From positions 1 through 47,613 of the IMG/VR virus record IMGVR_UViG_3300015373_000008: a DNA stretch of 47,613 bases; one strand, 5' to 3'. The stretch's first letter is position 1. Each line of letters opens with the position of its first letter. Origin of the DNA: a virus. The position numbers and the translations under genes are program-made. Below, piece by piece: positions 39,889-47,613 of the stretch. Under the pieces are notes generated by a model that did not search any database, had not been told where the DNA came from, and saw only the letters and a program-made list of their open reading frames with translations.

Positions 39889-41556
39889 GTGGACATAATC
39901 GAGACGAAGGCACGCGAGGCGAAGTTCGACCTGCTCGGGGTCGCCTTACCAACCGACTCGGTCGCAGATCAGGTTTATGAGACGACGCGACTGAACGGCC
40001 GGCGAAGCCTGTACTTCTTCGCCAGCGCGATTTGCGGCTTCGACAAGCTTCAGCAACAGCCCCACCTAGAGCTGTGTTCCTTCGTCCAACGGATACCAAA
40101 ACAACGGAAGGTCCTACTCATTCCTCGGGACTGTTATAAGAGTACAACTTGCTCTAAGGCCCTTCCCCTCTGGATCCTTATCCAGGAACTGTTCCTCGGC
40201 CTGCCTGGCCCCGAACACCGTGTCCTACTAAGTAGCTTCAGCTCGATGAATGCGAGTAAGCATGTTAAGGCTATTCGGCATATCATCGAGCGGAACACGC
40301 TCTTCCAGTGGCTGTACCCCGAGATCATACCGGACTTCAGCCGAACGACGTGGACTGACAGTAACCTGCTATTCCCCCGAAACGGTACATATGGTGAGGA
40401 TACAATTGAGTCGGCAGGTGTCGATACACACCTCGTATCGAGGCACTATACCGTCCAGATAAAGGATGACCTCGAAGATGAGAAGGCGATGCAGTCACCA
40501 ACCATACGTCAGAAGGTGTACGACTGGTATAAGGCGAGTGAGCCGTTGTTCGTCGATGAGCGTTCGGCCTTCGACCTGCTCGTGGGCACGAGATGGGGGC
40601 ACGACGATCTATACGCCCAGATAATGGAGCATGAGGCTGAGACCTACGAAGTATTGTGCAGGCCACTACATTGGACTCGGGACGACTTGGAACAGGACCT
40701 GCGCTCTGCTCGTGAAGCAGGTCGAAGGCCTATCTACGACATGGACCCGGATAAGCTAGCCCCTGATCCATCGCGAACGTACTTCTTCTTCCCCAACCTC
40801 TTCCCTGAGGAGTCGTGCAAGCGGATTAAGGCGAAGCAGGGTACGTTCATGTACAGCATGCTGTACTTGAACAACCCGAAGGACCCCGCCCTCGCCGAGT
40901 TTAAGGAGCGCGATTTCCGCTACTTCACCTTCGACACACACGGCAACCTCATCCTTGATTTAGGGGATGGGCAGCATGAAACGGTAATCTTCGACACGCT
41001 AAAGCGGGTTCTGTTTTGGGACCCCGCTATGAGTAGTGCCGAGCAGGTTAAAAACGCGCGAAATGCGATGGTTGCTGCGGCAGAGGACAGTGACGGGCGT
41101 ATTTTCGTGCTGGACGCTTACGCTGAGCGGACAAACCCCACCTTCCTCTATGCAAAGTTCATTGGCTTGCACCGGAGGTATCAGATTTCGCGGTGCGCTA
41201 TAGAGGACGTGGCATTTCAACGGGTGTTGAAGTTCCCGTTGTATAAGGCGCAGATGGAGTTGGGATACAAATTCCCTGTGTTGGAGCAGAGACCGATCGG
41301 CGATAAGGACACGCGGATTCGTAGCCTGATACCCTACACTGAGTCGCATTTACTATTCATGCGACGCGGGTTGAAAGACCTTGCGGAGGAGATGAGAGGC
41401 TTCCCACTATTCCCAACGAAGGATTTAGTGGACGCCCTAGCTGCGTGTGTGCCGTTATTTGGCCTGCGTAGCCCCATATCTGCGTTGGATCAGTACAGGC
41501 GGGACGCAGTAGCGCAACGTGCGAACGCAACGCGAAGTAAGCTAACAGGGTACTGA
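39889..41556 (+). CDS. Terminase large subunit
   Basis: A 555-aa packaging motor from GTG 39889; an upstream in-frame ATG at 39790 reads atypical sequence over the previous gene. The P-loop IPRDCYKSTT (about 78-87) has Tyr before the Lys instead of Gly, as in some T7-like terminases. YTVQIKDDLED carries Walker B. The nuclease domain has FWDPAMSS, IEDVAFQ and a late Asp (LVDALAAC). Confidence 0.85.
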   Translation: MDIIETKAREAKFDLLGVALPTDSVADQVYETTRLNGRRSLYFFASAICGFDKLQQQPHLELCSFVQRIPKQRKVLLIPRDCYKSTTCSKALPLWILIQELFLGLPGPEHRVLLSSFSSMNASKHVKAIRHIIERNTLFQWLYPEIIPDFSRTTWTDSNLLFPRNGTYGEDTIESAGVDTHLVSRHYTVQIKDDLEDEKAMQSPTIRQKVYDWYKASEPLFVDERSAFDLLVGTRWGHDDLYAQIMEHEAETYEVLCRPLHWTRDDLEQDLRSAREAGRRPIYDMDPDKLAPDPSRTYFFFPNLFPEESCKRIKAKQGTFMYSMLYLNNPKDPALAEFKERDFRYFTFDTHGNLILDLGDGQHETVIFDTLKRVLFWDPAMSSAEQVKNARNAMVAAAEDSDGRIFVLDAYAERTNPTFLYAKFIGLHRRYQISRCAIEDVAFQRVLKFPLYKAQMELGYKFPVLEQRPIGDKDTRIRSLIPYTESHLLFMRRGLKDLAEEMRGFPLFPTKDLVDALAACVPLFGLRSPISALDQYRRDAVAQRANATRSKLTGY

Positions 41557-41557
41557 G

Positions 41558-41857
41558 ATGTTTGCTGGTTTTCTCTGGTTCGGTAAGAAGAAGGAACCGG
41601 TTCCTGCGTCGCCCCTAGCCCAGATTATGAGTCGTAGGCATGATGAAGAGGTACAGAAAGCGGTTTCGGTCCTGCCTCCCGGTTCGCTGCACATCGCGAT
41701 GAGCCTCGTTGCCGAAGCGGCGAACAAGTTCTTAAACGATGAGAAGCGTAGGGAGTGGGCCGTTGGGCAGCTGAAGCAAACGTTTCCCGGGTGGATGGCT
41801 AGGCTGTTAGTAGAGTTAGCGGTCGCGTTGCTGAAGAAGGAAGCGGGGCAGGCATGA
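41558..41857 (+). CDS. Hypothetical 99-aa helical protein
   Basis: It follows the terminase by one base. It has an N-terminal hydrophobic-basic start (FAGFLWFGKKKE) and a helical body (MSLVAEAANKFLNDEKRREW, then WMARLLVELAVALL). Function unknown. Its stop forms an ATGA overlap with a longer frame discussed under rejected items. Confidence 0.6.
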   Translation: MFAGFLWFGKKKEPVPASPLAQIMSRRHDEEVQKAVSVLPPGSLHIAMSLVAEAANKFLNDEKRREWAVGQLKQTFPGWMARLLVELAVALLKKEAGQA

Positions 41858-41875
41858 AACGGAAGGAGGCGGAGC

Positions 41876-41971
41876 ATGGCGAGGGGAAAGACGAACAAGA
41901 TGCGGGGCAAGGCAAAGACTGGGAAAAAAGGAATGAAAGGGAAATCCAAAGCCAAAGGCCGCGGGTACTGA
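41876..41971 (+). CDS. 31-aa strongly basic protein
   Basis: ATG 41876 has GGAGG six bases upstream. The product is almost all Lys, Gly and Arg (KAKTGKKGMKGKSKAKGRGY), a type of tiny basic peptide often found near phage head genes, possibly binding packaged DNA. An overlapping 136-codon frame is the competing reading. Confidence 0.55.
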   Translation: MARGKTNKMRGKAKTGKKGMKGKSKAKGRGY

Positions 41972-41983
41972 CGGGAGGACGAC

Positions 41984-42214
41984 ATGAAAAGCGGAAAGGG
42001 GATAGTCCTCGTAGGGCAGCGCAAAACGCGAGCGGTCGCGAAGCCGACGCGCAACGCGAGTCCGGGCAGTCTGGACGGCGGTCAACGCATGGGTTGGCCA
42101 ACCAAACCGGAGGAAGAGAACCCAAGGAGCCGGCTGCGCAGCTCAAATCCAGCGCCGAGCATGGCAGGCAGGGGCGGAACCCTCCACGACGCTTCAAGAC
42201 TGAAAGTATCCTGA
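41984..42214 (+). CDS. 76-aa basic protein
   Basis: ATG 41984 lies six bases after GGGAGGA. The sequence (GKGIVLVGQRKTRAVAKPTR, then GQRMGWPTKPEEENPRSRLR) is Arg/Pro-rich and probably unstructured. It sits between the terminase and portal genes. No family; confidence is limited by the overlapping frame. Confidence 0.5.
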   Translation: MKSGKGIVLVGQRKTRAVAKPTRNASPGSLDGGQRMGWPTKPEEENPRSRLRSSNPAPSMAGRGGTLHDASRLKVS

Positions 42215-42263
42215 ACACTGCTCGCTTAGGTAACAGATTGCGACCGAAGCCCGAGGCTCGTTG

Positions 42264-44297
42264 ATGGCCTTTCCAGCTGCTCCACCTACGCCGTTCGCCC
42301 CGGCCGCAGGCCTCGCAGGCCCAGCAGGCCCAGTCGCGAATGTACTGCAACCGCAGCCTCTTGAGCTGGATGAACAGGGTGAAGCGGAGCTAAGAGAGGT
42401 CGTTCACCGCGAGTTGCAAGCCGCAGTGGAGGCTCATGCTCAGAGGCAGAAGTTTCTGGCGAGGTTGCTCAAGGCGTATAAAGCCTTGCCTGAGTATGAG
42501 GTAAAGAACTTCCCGTGGCCTAACGCGTCGAATATCGTGGTACCGATCGTCGCGATTAGCGTGGATACGGTCGCGGCGCGGCTGCAGAGGGCGGTGTTAG
42601 GGGCGAAGGATCCGGTCGAGGCGCATGTACAGACGAAGACGCCCTACATCATACAAGTTCCGCCCGCACCGGAAGAGGGCGTACAAGGCGGGGCCCAGGA
42701 GCTGGACGACAAACTACTAAGGGATTGGTGTGCGTGGTTCCTTCGCGAGTCGGGTGGCCGGGACCGTTTGCGTACGGTTTTCGCGGATATGCCGCTTTAC
42801 GGCGACGCTTTCGCGTCGCTCAACTGGGTTGAAGAGGAGAGGGTGTATCACGCGTATGATGATACGGGTGCAGTGGTTGAGTTGAAAGTCCCTGCGTACA
42901 CTGGGGTACGCTGGAGTGTCGCTGCGCCAAGTGATGTGTTCTGGCCTACCGGTTATGACGAGTGGCAACAGCTACCCTGGTTCGCGTTGCGCCTCCGATA
43001 CAGCTTACCTGAGTTGATGGACTTGGTTGAGAAGGGGGTGTTCCAACGTGAGGATGTGGATCAACTGAAACCGAGTATGAGGGAGGATGCACGGCGCCTG
43101 ACATCAAAGCGAAGTGAGCATGTTACAGACATGCCACAGGAACCCTACACCCTGTACGAGATAAGGGGCAGGTTCGAGATACCTCCGGCTGAGGGCCAGA
43201 CAACTGACGGGGCCGTCCCGGTCTTTGAGGAGGTTGTGCTGACGTATAGTTTGGATAAGAATATCTTCCTGAGGAAGATATACAACCCGTATTTCGGTAA
43301 GGCGCGACATTTTGTTAAGGTACCCTACCTCGTCCAGCCGCATGAGTTAGTTGGTATGGGTGTCGCTGAGATGTCCATTCCCTTCCAGGAGGAGGCCACG
43401 ACATCTCATAACCAGGTGATTGACGCGGCTACGGCGGCGAATGCGGGCATAACCGTTCTATCGTCTAATGTACAGATTGGACCGAATGAGGAAATTTACC
43501 CGGGTAAGACTGTGGTGACGGATGGGAGCGCAAAGGATGATATAAACATAGTCCATCTGAGTGAACCTTCGCAAGTCCTTGGTGCGGTTGAGGAGAAGGC
43601 TTTCTTCATGAACGAGAAGCGGACGGGCGTTTCTGTGTACAATTTGGGTATGGAATCACCTACCGTAGGCAGCCGCGCCACCGCGACAGGCACGACCGCG
43701 TTGATAAATGAGGGGAATCAGAGGTTTTGGGTTAGCATTGATGATATGCGCAGTGCGATTGAGGAACTGTTGTACCTCACGATCCAGCTTGAGCAGCAGA
43801 TGCGCCCAGAGGGCTTCTTCTTCGAACGCGGACGCTACATCCAGTTTCCGCCTGGCGACCCGAGGCAGAGTATCGCGCTGCGCCTGAACGTCAGTTCGGA
43901 GTCGGTTAACAGGGATATCGAAGTTCAGCAGATGCAGCTGCTGATGCAGGTCGTGAACGACTACTACATGCGCCTCAATCAGGCAATGATGCTCATCGCG
44001 AACCCTCAGTTCCCGCCGCAAGCGAAGCTGATGGCTGCGCAGACGATGGAAGCCTCAAGTAGGTTGGTGAAGAAGTTTGTCGAGCGGTTCGATGTGGAGG
44101 ATTTGGACGCGGTCGTACCGAGCGTGGTACAGACCCTTCAAATGATGTCGCAGATGATGTCAATGGCTGGAGGCCAGGGTGGACAACCAACAGTTGCAGC
44201 AGCTCCCACAGGCGGACCAGCAGCGCCTACTCAAGGTATTCGAGGAGGACCTCCGCAGGCATTCGGCCCGCCTCAGGGAGGCGGACGACCATTTTGA
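42264..44297 (+). CDS. Portal protein
   Basis: A 677-aa protein with ATG 42264. The body (FPWPNASNIVVPIVAISVDTVAARLQRAVLGAKDP) and length match large podovirus-type portals that form the dodecameric DNA channel. Residues about 480-600 include the stem/clip-like region with ELLYLTIQLEQQMRPEG. The C-terminal 35 residues are Gly/Pro/Ala-rich and overlap the next gene for 119 bases. Confidence 0.8.
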   Translation: MAFPAAPPTPFAPAAGLAGPAGPVANVLQPQPLELDEQGEAELREVVHRELQAAVEAHAQRQKFLARLLKAYKALPEYEVKNFPWPNASNIVVPIVAISVDTVAARLQRAVLGAKDPVEAHVQTKTPYIIQVPPAPEEGVQGGAQELDDKLLRDWCAWFLRESGGRDRLRTVFADMPLYGDAFASLNWVEEERVYHAYDDTGAVVELKVPAYTGVRWSVAAPSDVFWPTGYDEWQQLPWFALRLRYSLPELMDLVEKGVFQREDVDQLKPSMREDARRLTSKRSEHVTDMPQEPYTLYEIRGRFEIPPAEGQTTDGAVPVFEEVVLTYSLDKNIFLRKIYNPYFGKARHFVKVPYLVQPHELVGMGVAEMSIPFQEEATTSHNQVIDAATAANAGITVLSSNVQIGPNEEIYPGKTVVTDGSAKDDINIVHLSEPSQVLGAVEEKAFFMNEKRTGVSVYNLGMESPTVGSRATATGTTALINEGNQRFWVSIDDMRSAIEELLYLTIQLEQQMRPEGFFFERGRYIQFPPGDPRQSIALRLNVSSESVNRDIEVQQMQLLMQVVNDYYMRLNQAMMLIANPQFPPQAKLMAAQTMEASSRLVKKFVERFDVEDLDAVVPSVVQTLQMMSQMMSMAGGQGGQPTVAAAPTGGPAAPTQGIRGGPPQAFGPPQGGGRPF

Positions 44298-44421
44298 GGT
44301 GCTCCGCGTGCAGGGTGTAGTAAGGTACCTCCACAACGCGATAACACAGATTACCCGCGCAGCGAGTAAGTCGGCGGACGCGATAGATAAGGACGCGCTG
44401 AAGAGAGCGTCAGTTTACTAA
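44179..44421 (+). CDS. 80-aa helical protein overlapping the portal end
   Basis: GTG 44179 has GGAGG five bases upstream and lies in another frame inside the portal C-terminus, which is low-complexity there. The helices (VFEEDLRRHSARLREADDHF) look genuine and continue past the portal stop. It may act in head assembly. The long overlap is unusual for this genome. Confidence 0.62.
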   Translation: MDNQQLQQLPQADQQRLLKVFEEDLRRHSARLREADDHFEVLRVQGVVRYLHNAITQITRAASKSADAIDKDALKRASVY

Positions 44422-44435
44422 GCCTGAGGTGGCGA

Positions 44436-45311
44436 ATGCCCGCAAAACTCGAGTTGGATGCGAACGGCGTTGTTACGACGCCTGGTAGGTTTCAAGGCAG
44501 GCACATTGATGAGGTGTACAACTACTTAGAGGGTCTAGAAGCGGCTGTAACGCAACAGGTAACGACTGCTGCAGAACCGCAGGCTGCGCAACCGCCGCAA
44601 GTTGCGCAGCCACAAGTGGGGCAGCAGCCAAGTCAGCAACCACAGGCCCAACCGGGGACGGCGCCTCAACCGCCTGGGTCGACGGACGCTGCCTCGCGAT
44701 TGGCTGCTGCCTCTCAACGTAGGATGGACCCGCTACAGGCGATGACTCTGCAGCGCCTTGAGCAGGATGATGAGGAGGCGTTTGCTGCGCAGGTTTCGGA
44801 TTATGAGGTGTACCGGGAACAGATAAATAAGGTGAAGGGTACGCTCGCGCCCGAAATCCGGGCGCAACGCAACCTGCACCGTACACTGTACATCAACGTG
44901 AAGTCGAATGACGAACGGATCCGGCAGAGGCTTTATGAACCGTTACCCGCTGCAGAGGGCGGTGACGAAACTGCGCCAGTTACGCAGACTGCACAACCGG
45001 CTGCAGCTGGACAGTCGACACAGCAGCCTCAGACTGGCGCAGCAACTCGCGTTGGGCCACAGGCCGCTCCACCCATGGCTCGACCAACCCCCGCCTCTCG
45101 CGCGGCGCAGCCTCCACCGAAGAAGGCCAAACTCATCGCGACGGATAAGGTCAGAGCGTTTTGTCGGCAGACGGGACAGAACGTCGACGAGTACCTCCTG
45201 CGGCTCGAAGCGAATGGCGTGACGCAGAGCGAGATGGACAACGCGGGCCAGTTGGGTCGGACAGCGGAACAGCGGACTCATGTGTACGATAGGAAGAGGG
45301 CAGGGGCATGA
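44436..45311 (+). CDS. Scaffolding-like protein
   Basis: A 291-aa protein. Low-complexity Gln/Pro-rich stretches (about 45-85 and 185-230) separate charged helices (about 90-180), and the C-terminus carries a basic segment (KVRAFCRQTGQNVDEYLLRL). Charged helical proteins between portal and capsid genes are usually scaffolds that guide capsid assembly. GAGGTG lies five bases before ATG. Confidence 0.68.
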   Translation: MPAKLELDANGVVTTPGRFQGRHIDEVYNYLEGLEAAVTQQVTTAAEPQAAQPPQVAQPQVGQQPSQQPQAQPGTAPQPPGSTDAASRLAAASQRRMDPLQAMTLQRLEQDDEEAFAAQVSDYEVYREQINKVKGTLAPEIRAQRNLHRTLYINVKSNDERIRQRLYEPLPAAEGGDETAPVTQTAQPAAAGQSTQQPQTGAATRVGPQAAPPMARPTPASRAAQPPPKKAKLIATDKVRAFCRQTGQNVDEYLLRLEANGVTQSEMDNAGQLGRTAEQRTHVYDRKRAGA

Positions 45312-45685
45312 CTCTCGACTGGATCGTCGGCTTCTACGAAGGCGAGGGTTGCTGTACTCTACTACGCGGAGGCGCTGAGCTTCATCGTCTTCGAGTTTGT
45401 ATTGTACAGAAGGAAGAGGGTGTACTATACAAAATACAAGACTTCCTTCGTAGGGAGTACAATATTGACGGTTTGATCTGTCCCACTGGGGATTGCTGGC
45501 AGTACTACATTCAAAGGCAGCAACACGCGATAGCGTTTCTGAACCTCATTCGGGATAGAATACAGAGTGAGAAGAAGGGGACGCAGATCGATACCGTCTT
45601 CCGTGAGTACGTAGTACAAAGGAAGTTGAGCCCTCCAAAGACTGTAGGTGGAACGAAGAAGTTCGTTCCGAAGGTGGTTGCATGA
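45308..45685 (+). CDS. LAGLIDADG endonuclease in the head operon
   Basis: A 125-aa protein with one LAGLIDADG motif (DWIVGFYEGEGCC at about 4-16). It starts and ends in ATGA overlaps, and GCATGAST-like words (GCATGACT, GCATGAGT) flank it, as if inserted into an existing start-stop junction between scaffold and head genes. It interrupts no gene. Endonuclease activity is inferred. Confidence 0.78.
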   Translation: MTLDWIVGFYEGEGCCTLLRGGAELHRLRVCIVQKEEGVLYKIQDFLRREYNIDGLICPTGDCWQYYIQRQQHAIAFLNLIRDRIQSEKKGTQIDTVFREYVVQRKLSPPKTVGGTKKFVPKVVA

Positions 45686-46131
45686 GTACAGAAACACGTG
45701 GACAGCGTCCTGATAGGCTGTTTGTGCCAGATAAGGATCCATCTTACGTCTATCGCTGGCTGAATTGCAACCAAGGTCCTCATGGGGATCAAAACCTCTA
45801 CTTGGCGCAGTGGGAGGGGTGGGAACCTGCCCCGATGGACCCTGCGAAACTGCCACCCGGCGTCCTCGCCAGCGTAGGGCAGGAGCTGTCAACTCCAGGT
45901 GGCACGACTCTCCATCGTCGCGGCGATTTGGCGCTATACCGGATGAAGCGTGAGGTGTGGGAACGCACAGTTCACGCGGAGACGGAAGCGGCTCGCCAGC
46001 GTCAAGAAACGACGCTCGATACGATGGTCTTGCAGGCTCAGGAGAATGCCGCAAGAGCCTTGCGCAGTCGAGGGCAGACTCGCATACCCTCGAACCTTGT
46101 CTTCCGCGAGAATATTGAGGATAATCCGTAA
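45682..46131 (+). CDS. Hypothetical head-region protein
   Basis: A 149-aa protein. The pattern YRWLNCNQGPHGDQNLYLAQ, then GWEPAP, then HRRGDLALYRMKREVWERTV recurs in phage head clusters beside capsid genes. The C-terminal half is a charged coiled coil. A head completion or scaffold-partner role fits. Function unknown. Confidence 0.62.
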   Translation: MSTETRGQRPDRLFVPDKDPSYVYRWLNCNQGPHGDQNLYLAQWEGWEPAPMDPAKLPPGVLASVGQELSTPGGTTLHRRGDLALYRMKREVWERTVHAETEAARQRQETTLDTMVLQAQENAARALRSRGQTRIPSNLVFRENIEDNP

Positions 46132-46136
46132 CATAT

Positions 46137-46153
46137 GTGGGGCTTCGCCCCAC
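46137..46153 (+). promoter_or_regulatory. GTGGGGC-TTC-GCCCCAC mini-hairpin before the decoration gene
   Basis: A perfect seven-base-pair stem with a three-base loop, 11 bases before ATG 46164 and immediately upstream of its GGAGG. It contains the GCTTCGC word. It may stabilise the transcript or tune translation of the downstream head genes. Confidence 0.5.
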
Positions 46154-46163
46154 CGGAGGCGAT

Positions 46164-46673
46164 ATGGCAACACAAGCGAAGATTGCCATCCGCGCTGTGA
46201 GGACCCTTTCCGGTTCACCGATCCCGAAGGTCGCGGTGCCGGAGAAGGCTTCTCAGACGTTTGTGAAAGGGGCCCTCTGCTTCGTTGACTCTACAGGGTA
46301 TAATGTGGAGTGCGGAGCGGACCCTGCCCTGATCTTAGGCGTCGCGACGACGGATGCGAGTAACAGTGGGTCAAGCGGGACGGTGATCGATGTGTTGGAA
46401 CTGGCACATCCAAGCACGCTGTTTCGAGGTTACTTCGACACGAGTGCAAGTGAGGGTACGGGTACCGACGCTCAGACCGATTTGATGAAGGGTTACGGCG
46501 TCGTGAAGGCTGCCGCGGGGGGTTTTTGGTTCGTCGACAAGGCGGAAACCACCGCGAAGCGGGTTGTGATTTGGGAGTTCTGGGGCGAACCGGGATTCGC
46601 TGTGGGTGACACACGCCCGCACATCATCTTCGGCTTCACCTTCGCGTTCTTCCAAGGCAACGTAGGGACATAG
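46164..46673 (+). CDS. Head decoration-like protein
   Basis: A 169-aa beta-rich protein from ATG 46164, with GGAGG four bases upstream; an in-frame GTG-type start at 46137 lies in the hairpin. Sequence such as KGALCFVDSTGYNVECGADP and FRGYFDTSASEGTGTD fits decoration or capsid-associated proteins, and it immediately precedes the major capsid gene. Confidence 0.68.
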   Translation: MATQAKIAIRAVRTLSGSPIPKVAVPEKASQTFVKGALCFVDSTGYNVECGADPALILGVATTDASNSGSSGTVIDVLELAHPSTLFRGYFDTSASEGTGTDAQTDLMKGYGVVKAAAGGFWFVDKAETTAKRVVIWEFWGEPGFAVGDTRPHIIFGFTFAFFQGNVGT

Positions 46674-46686
46674 GGAGGAGACTAGC

Positions 46687-47604
46687 ATGGCAACAACAAC
46701 TGGTGGGTTTGCCTCGCTCCTCGCCCCAGGCCTCTTCGACGTGCTGTTTAACGAGATTGATCACCAACCCAATCAGTGGGTTCCGGTGTTCAACATCTAC
46801 GACAGCGTGAGACAGTATGAAGAGGAGCTGAAGGTCGCGGGCCTTGGAGCGATGGTTGCGAAGCCTGAGGGGACGAACGTAACGTTCGACGACCCTCTGA
46901 TCAGTGGGAAGGTACGGTACACTCATTCGTCGTATGGCCTCGGCTTCCGTGTAACGCGGGAGATGTACGACGACGACCTGTACGACGTGATGAATGAGAT
47001 GTCGGCCGAGCTGGGCCGCGCTGCTGCGTATAAGGTCGAGATTGACGCCTGGTCTGTGTTGAACAACGCGTTCTCGTCCAGTTTTACCGGCATCGACGGA
47101 CTCGCGTTGTGCCACACCGCACATACTCGGTTGGACGGCGGCACCACGATAGGGAATCGGCCGAGCACCGACGCGGACTTCAGCTTCACGTCGTATCAGG
47201 CTGCGTTGGACGCGTTCAACACGATGGTCGATGATCGGGGACGGCCCCTTGTGTTGATGCCCAGCCTCCTTATCTGCGACCCCACGTTCATGTGGGCCGC
47301 GAAAGAGGTACTCGGCAGTGAGTACAAGCCGTATACGGCGAACAATGAGATCAACCCTCTGAACATGGAGGGGGTCGATTGGCTTGCCTGCCGCTACCTC
47401 ACGAACACGCGGAGTTGGTTCCTCGTGTGCCCACCGAAGCAGCAACGCAAGGGTGGGCATGATATGAAGTTTTTCTGGCGGACGAGGCCGGAGACAAGTG
47501 ACGCCGATGAGTTCCAAAGCGGGGATGCGATGTTCAAGATCTTCGCTCGCTACTCAAAAGGGTTCTCTGAGTTTCGGGGAGTGTACGGAAGCAGTGGAGG
47601 CTAA
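46687..47604 (+). CDS. Major capsid protein
   Basis: A 305-aa HK97-fold-like protein of the Mu gpT-type group, with RYTHSSYGLGFRVTREMYDD, then AAKEVLGSEYKPY, then SGDAMFKIFARYSKG. It has the strongest SD around (AGGAG six bases before ATG), as expected for the most abundant virion protein. It is followed by the gene that crosses the window ends. Confidence 0.85.
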   Translation: MATTTGGFASLLAPGLFDVLFNEIDHQPNQWVPVFNIYDSVRQYEEELKVAGLGAMVAKPEGTNVTFDDPLISGKVRYTHSSYGLGFRVTREMYDDDLYDVMNEMSAELGRAAAYKVEIDAWSVLNNAFSSSFTGIDGLALCHTAHTRLDGGTTIGNRPSTDADFSFTSYQAALDAFNTMVDDRGRPLVLMPSLLICDPTFMWAAKEVLGSEYKPYTANNEINPLNMEGVDWLACRYLTNTRSWFLVCPPKQQRKGGHDMKFFWRTRPETSDADEFQSGDAMFKIFARYSKGFSEFRGVYGSSGG

Positions 47605-47613
47605 CCAAAATGG

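Noticed and set aside
41854-42264. 136-codon plus-strand frame (K/E/R/Q-rich)
   Set aside because: Composition looks like a shadow of the Lys/Gly-rich 31-aa and 76-aa ORFs, both of which have strong SDs; kept only as an alternative.
1-47613. tRNA genes, integrase, CRISPR arrays, insertion sequences
   Set aside because: None recognised by eye on either strand; tRNAs would need a covariance-model search to exclude.

Overview
The window looks like a complete, circularly permuted genome of a lytic tailed phage with podovirus-like (T7/P22-type short-tail) morphogenesis genes. The DNA is moderately GC-rich, Shine-Dalgarno (SD) motifs are strong (GGAGG, AAGGAG), and most neighbouring genes overlap through ATGA/TGATG junctions. 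The host is bacterial, but nothing in the sequence identifies it. I see no integrase, repressor, tRNA, CRISPR or phage RNA polymerase. The last bases (an ATG preceded by GGAGG) read in frame into base 1, giving an intact 66-codon gene across the ends, so the sequence is probably circular as assembled.

Layout. (1) 38.56-47.61 kb and 1-18.46 kb, plus strand, are the late genes: HNH protein, small and large terminase, portal, scaffold-like protein, decoration-like protein and major capsid protein, then across the junction tail fibre and receptor-binding proteins, a head-tail adaptor, a holin-like protein with an RlpA-like (double-psi beta-barrel) lysis candidate, a nozzle-like protein and three large ejection-type proteins. 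Three tiny ORFs close the unit. (2) 18.45-33.5 kb, minus strand, is the replication and metabolism block. It holds an Acb2/Tad1-like nucleotide sponge, a DUF3987-type helicase, a DpdA-like transglycosylase, a UDG-exonuclease-PolA fusion, FolE, QueE, QueD and QueC, a Sak4-like ATPase, a DUF669-like protein, a Cas4/RecB-like nuclease and a GroES-like protein. (3) 33.5-38.3 kb, minus strand, is the early region: small charged or zinc-binding proteins behind five sigma70-type promoters (TTGATT, TTGTAA, TTGCTT or TGCTTT, then 17 nt, then TATAAT) and several hairpin terminators. Early and late units diverge at about 38.3-38.56 kb.

How it works together. Host RNA polymerase would read the early promoters. 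FolE, QueD, QueE and QueC together make preQ0 from GTP, and the DpdA-like protein, encoded directly behind the DNA polymerase, is predicted to place it in phage DNA. This would shield the genome from restriction, while the Acb2/Tad1-like protein could blunt cyclic-nucleotide defences. Three free-standing LAGLIDADG endonuclease genes sit at gene junctions. One lies between queD and queE and carries a recoded copy of the queE start. A GCGAAGC mini-hairpin word is strikingly frequent throughout.
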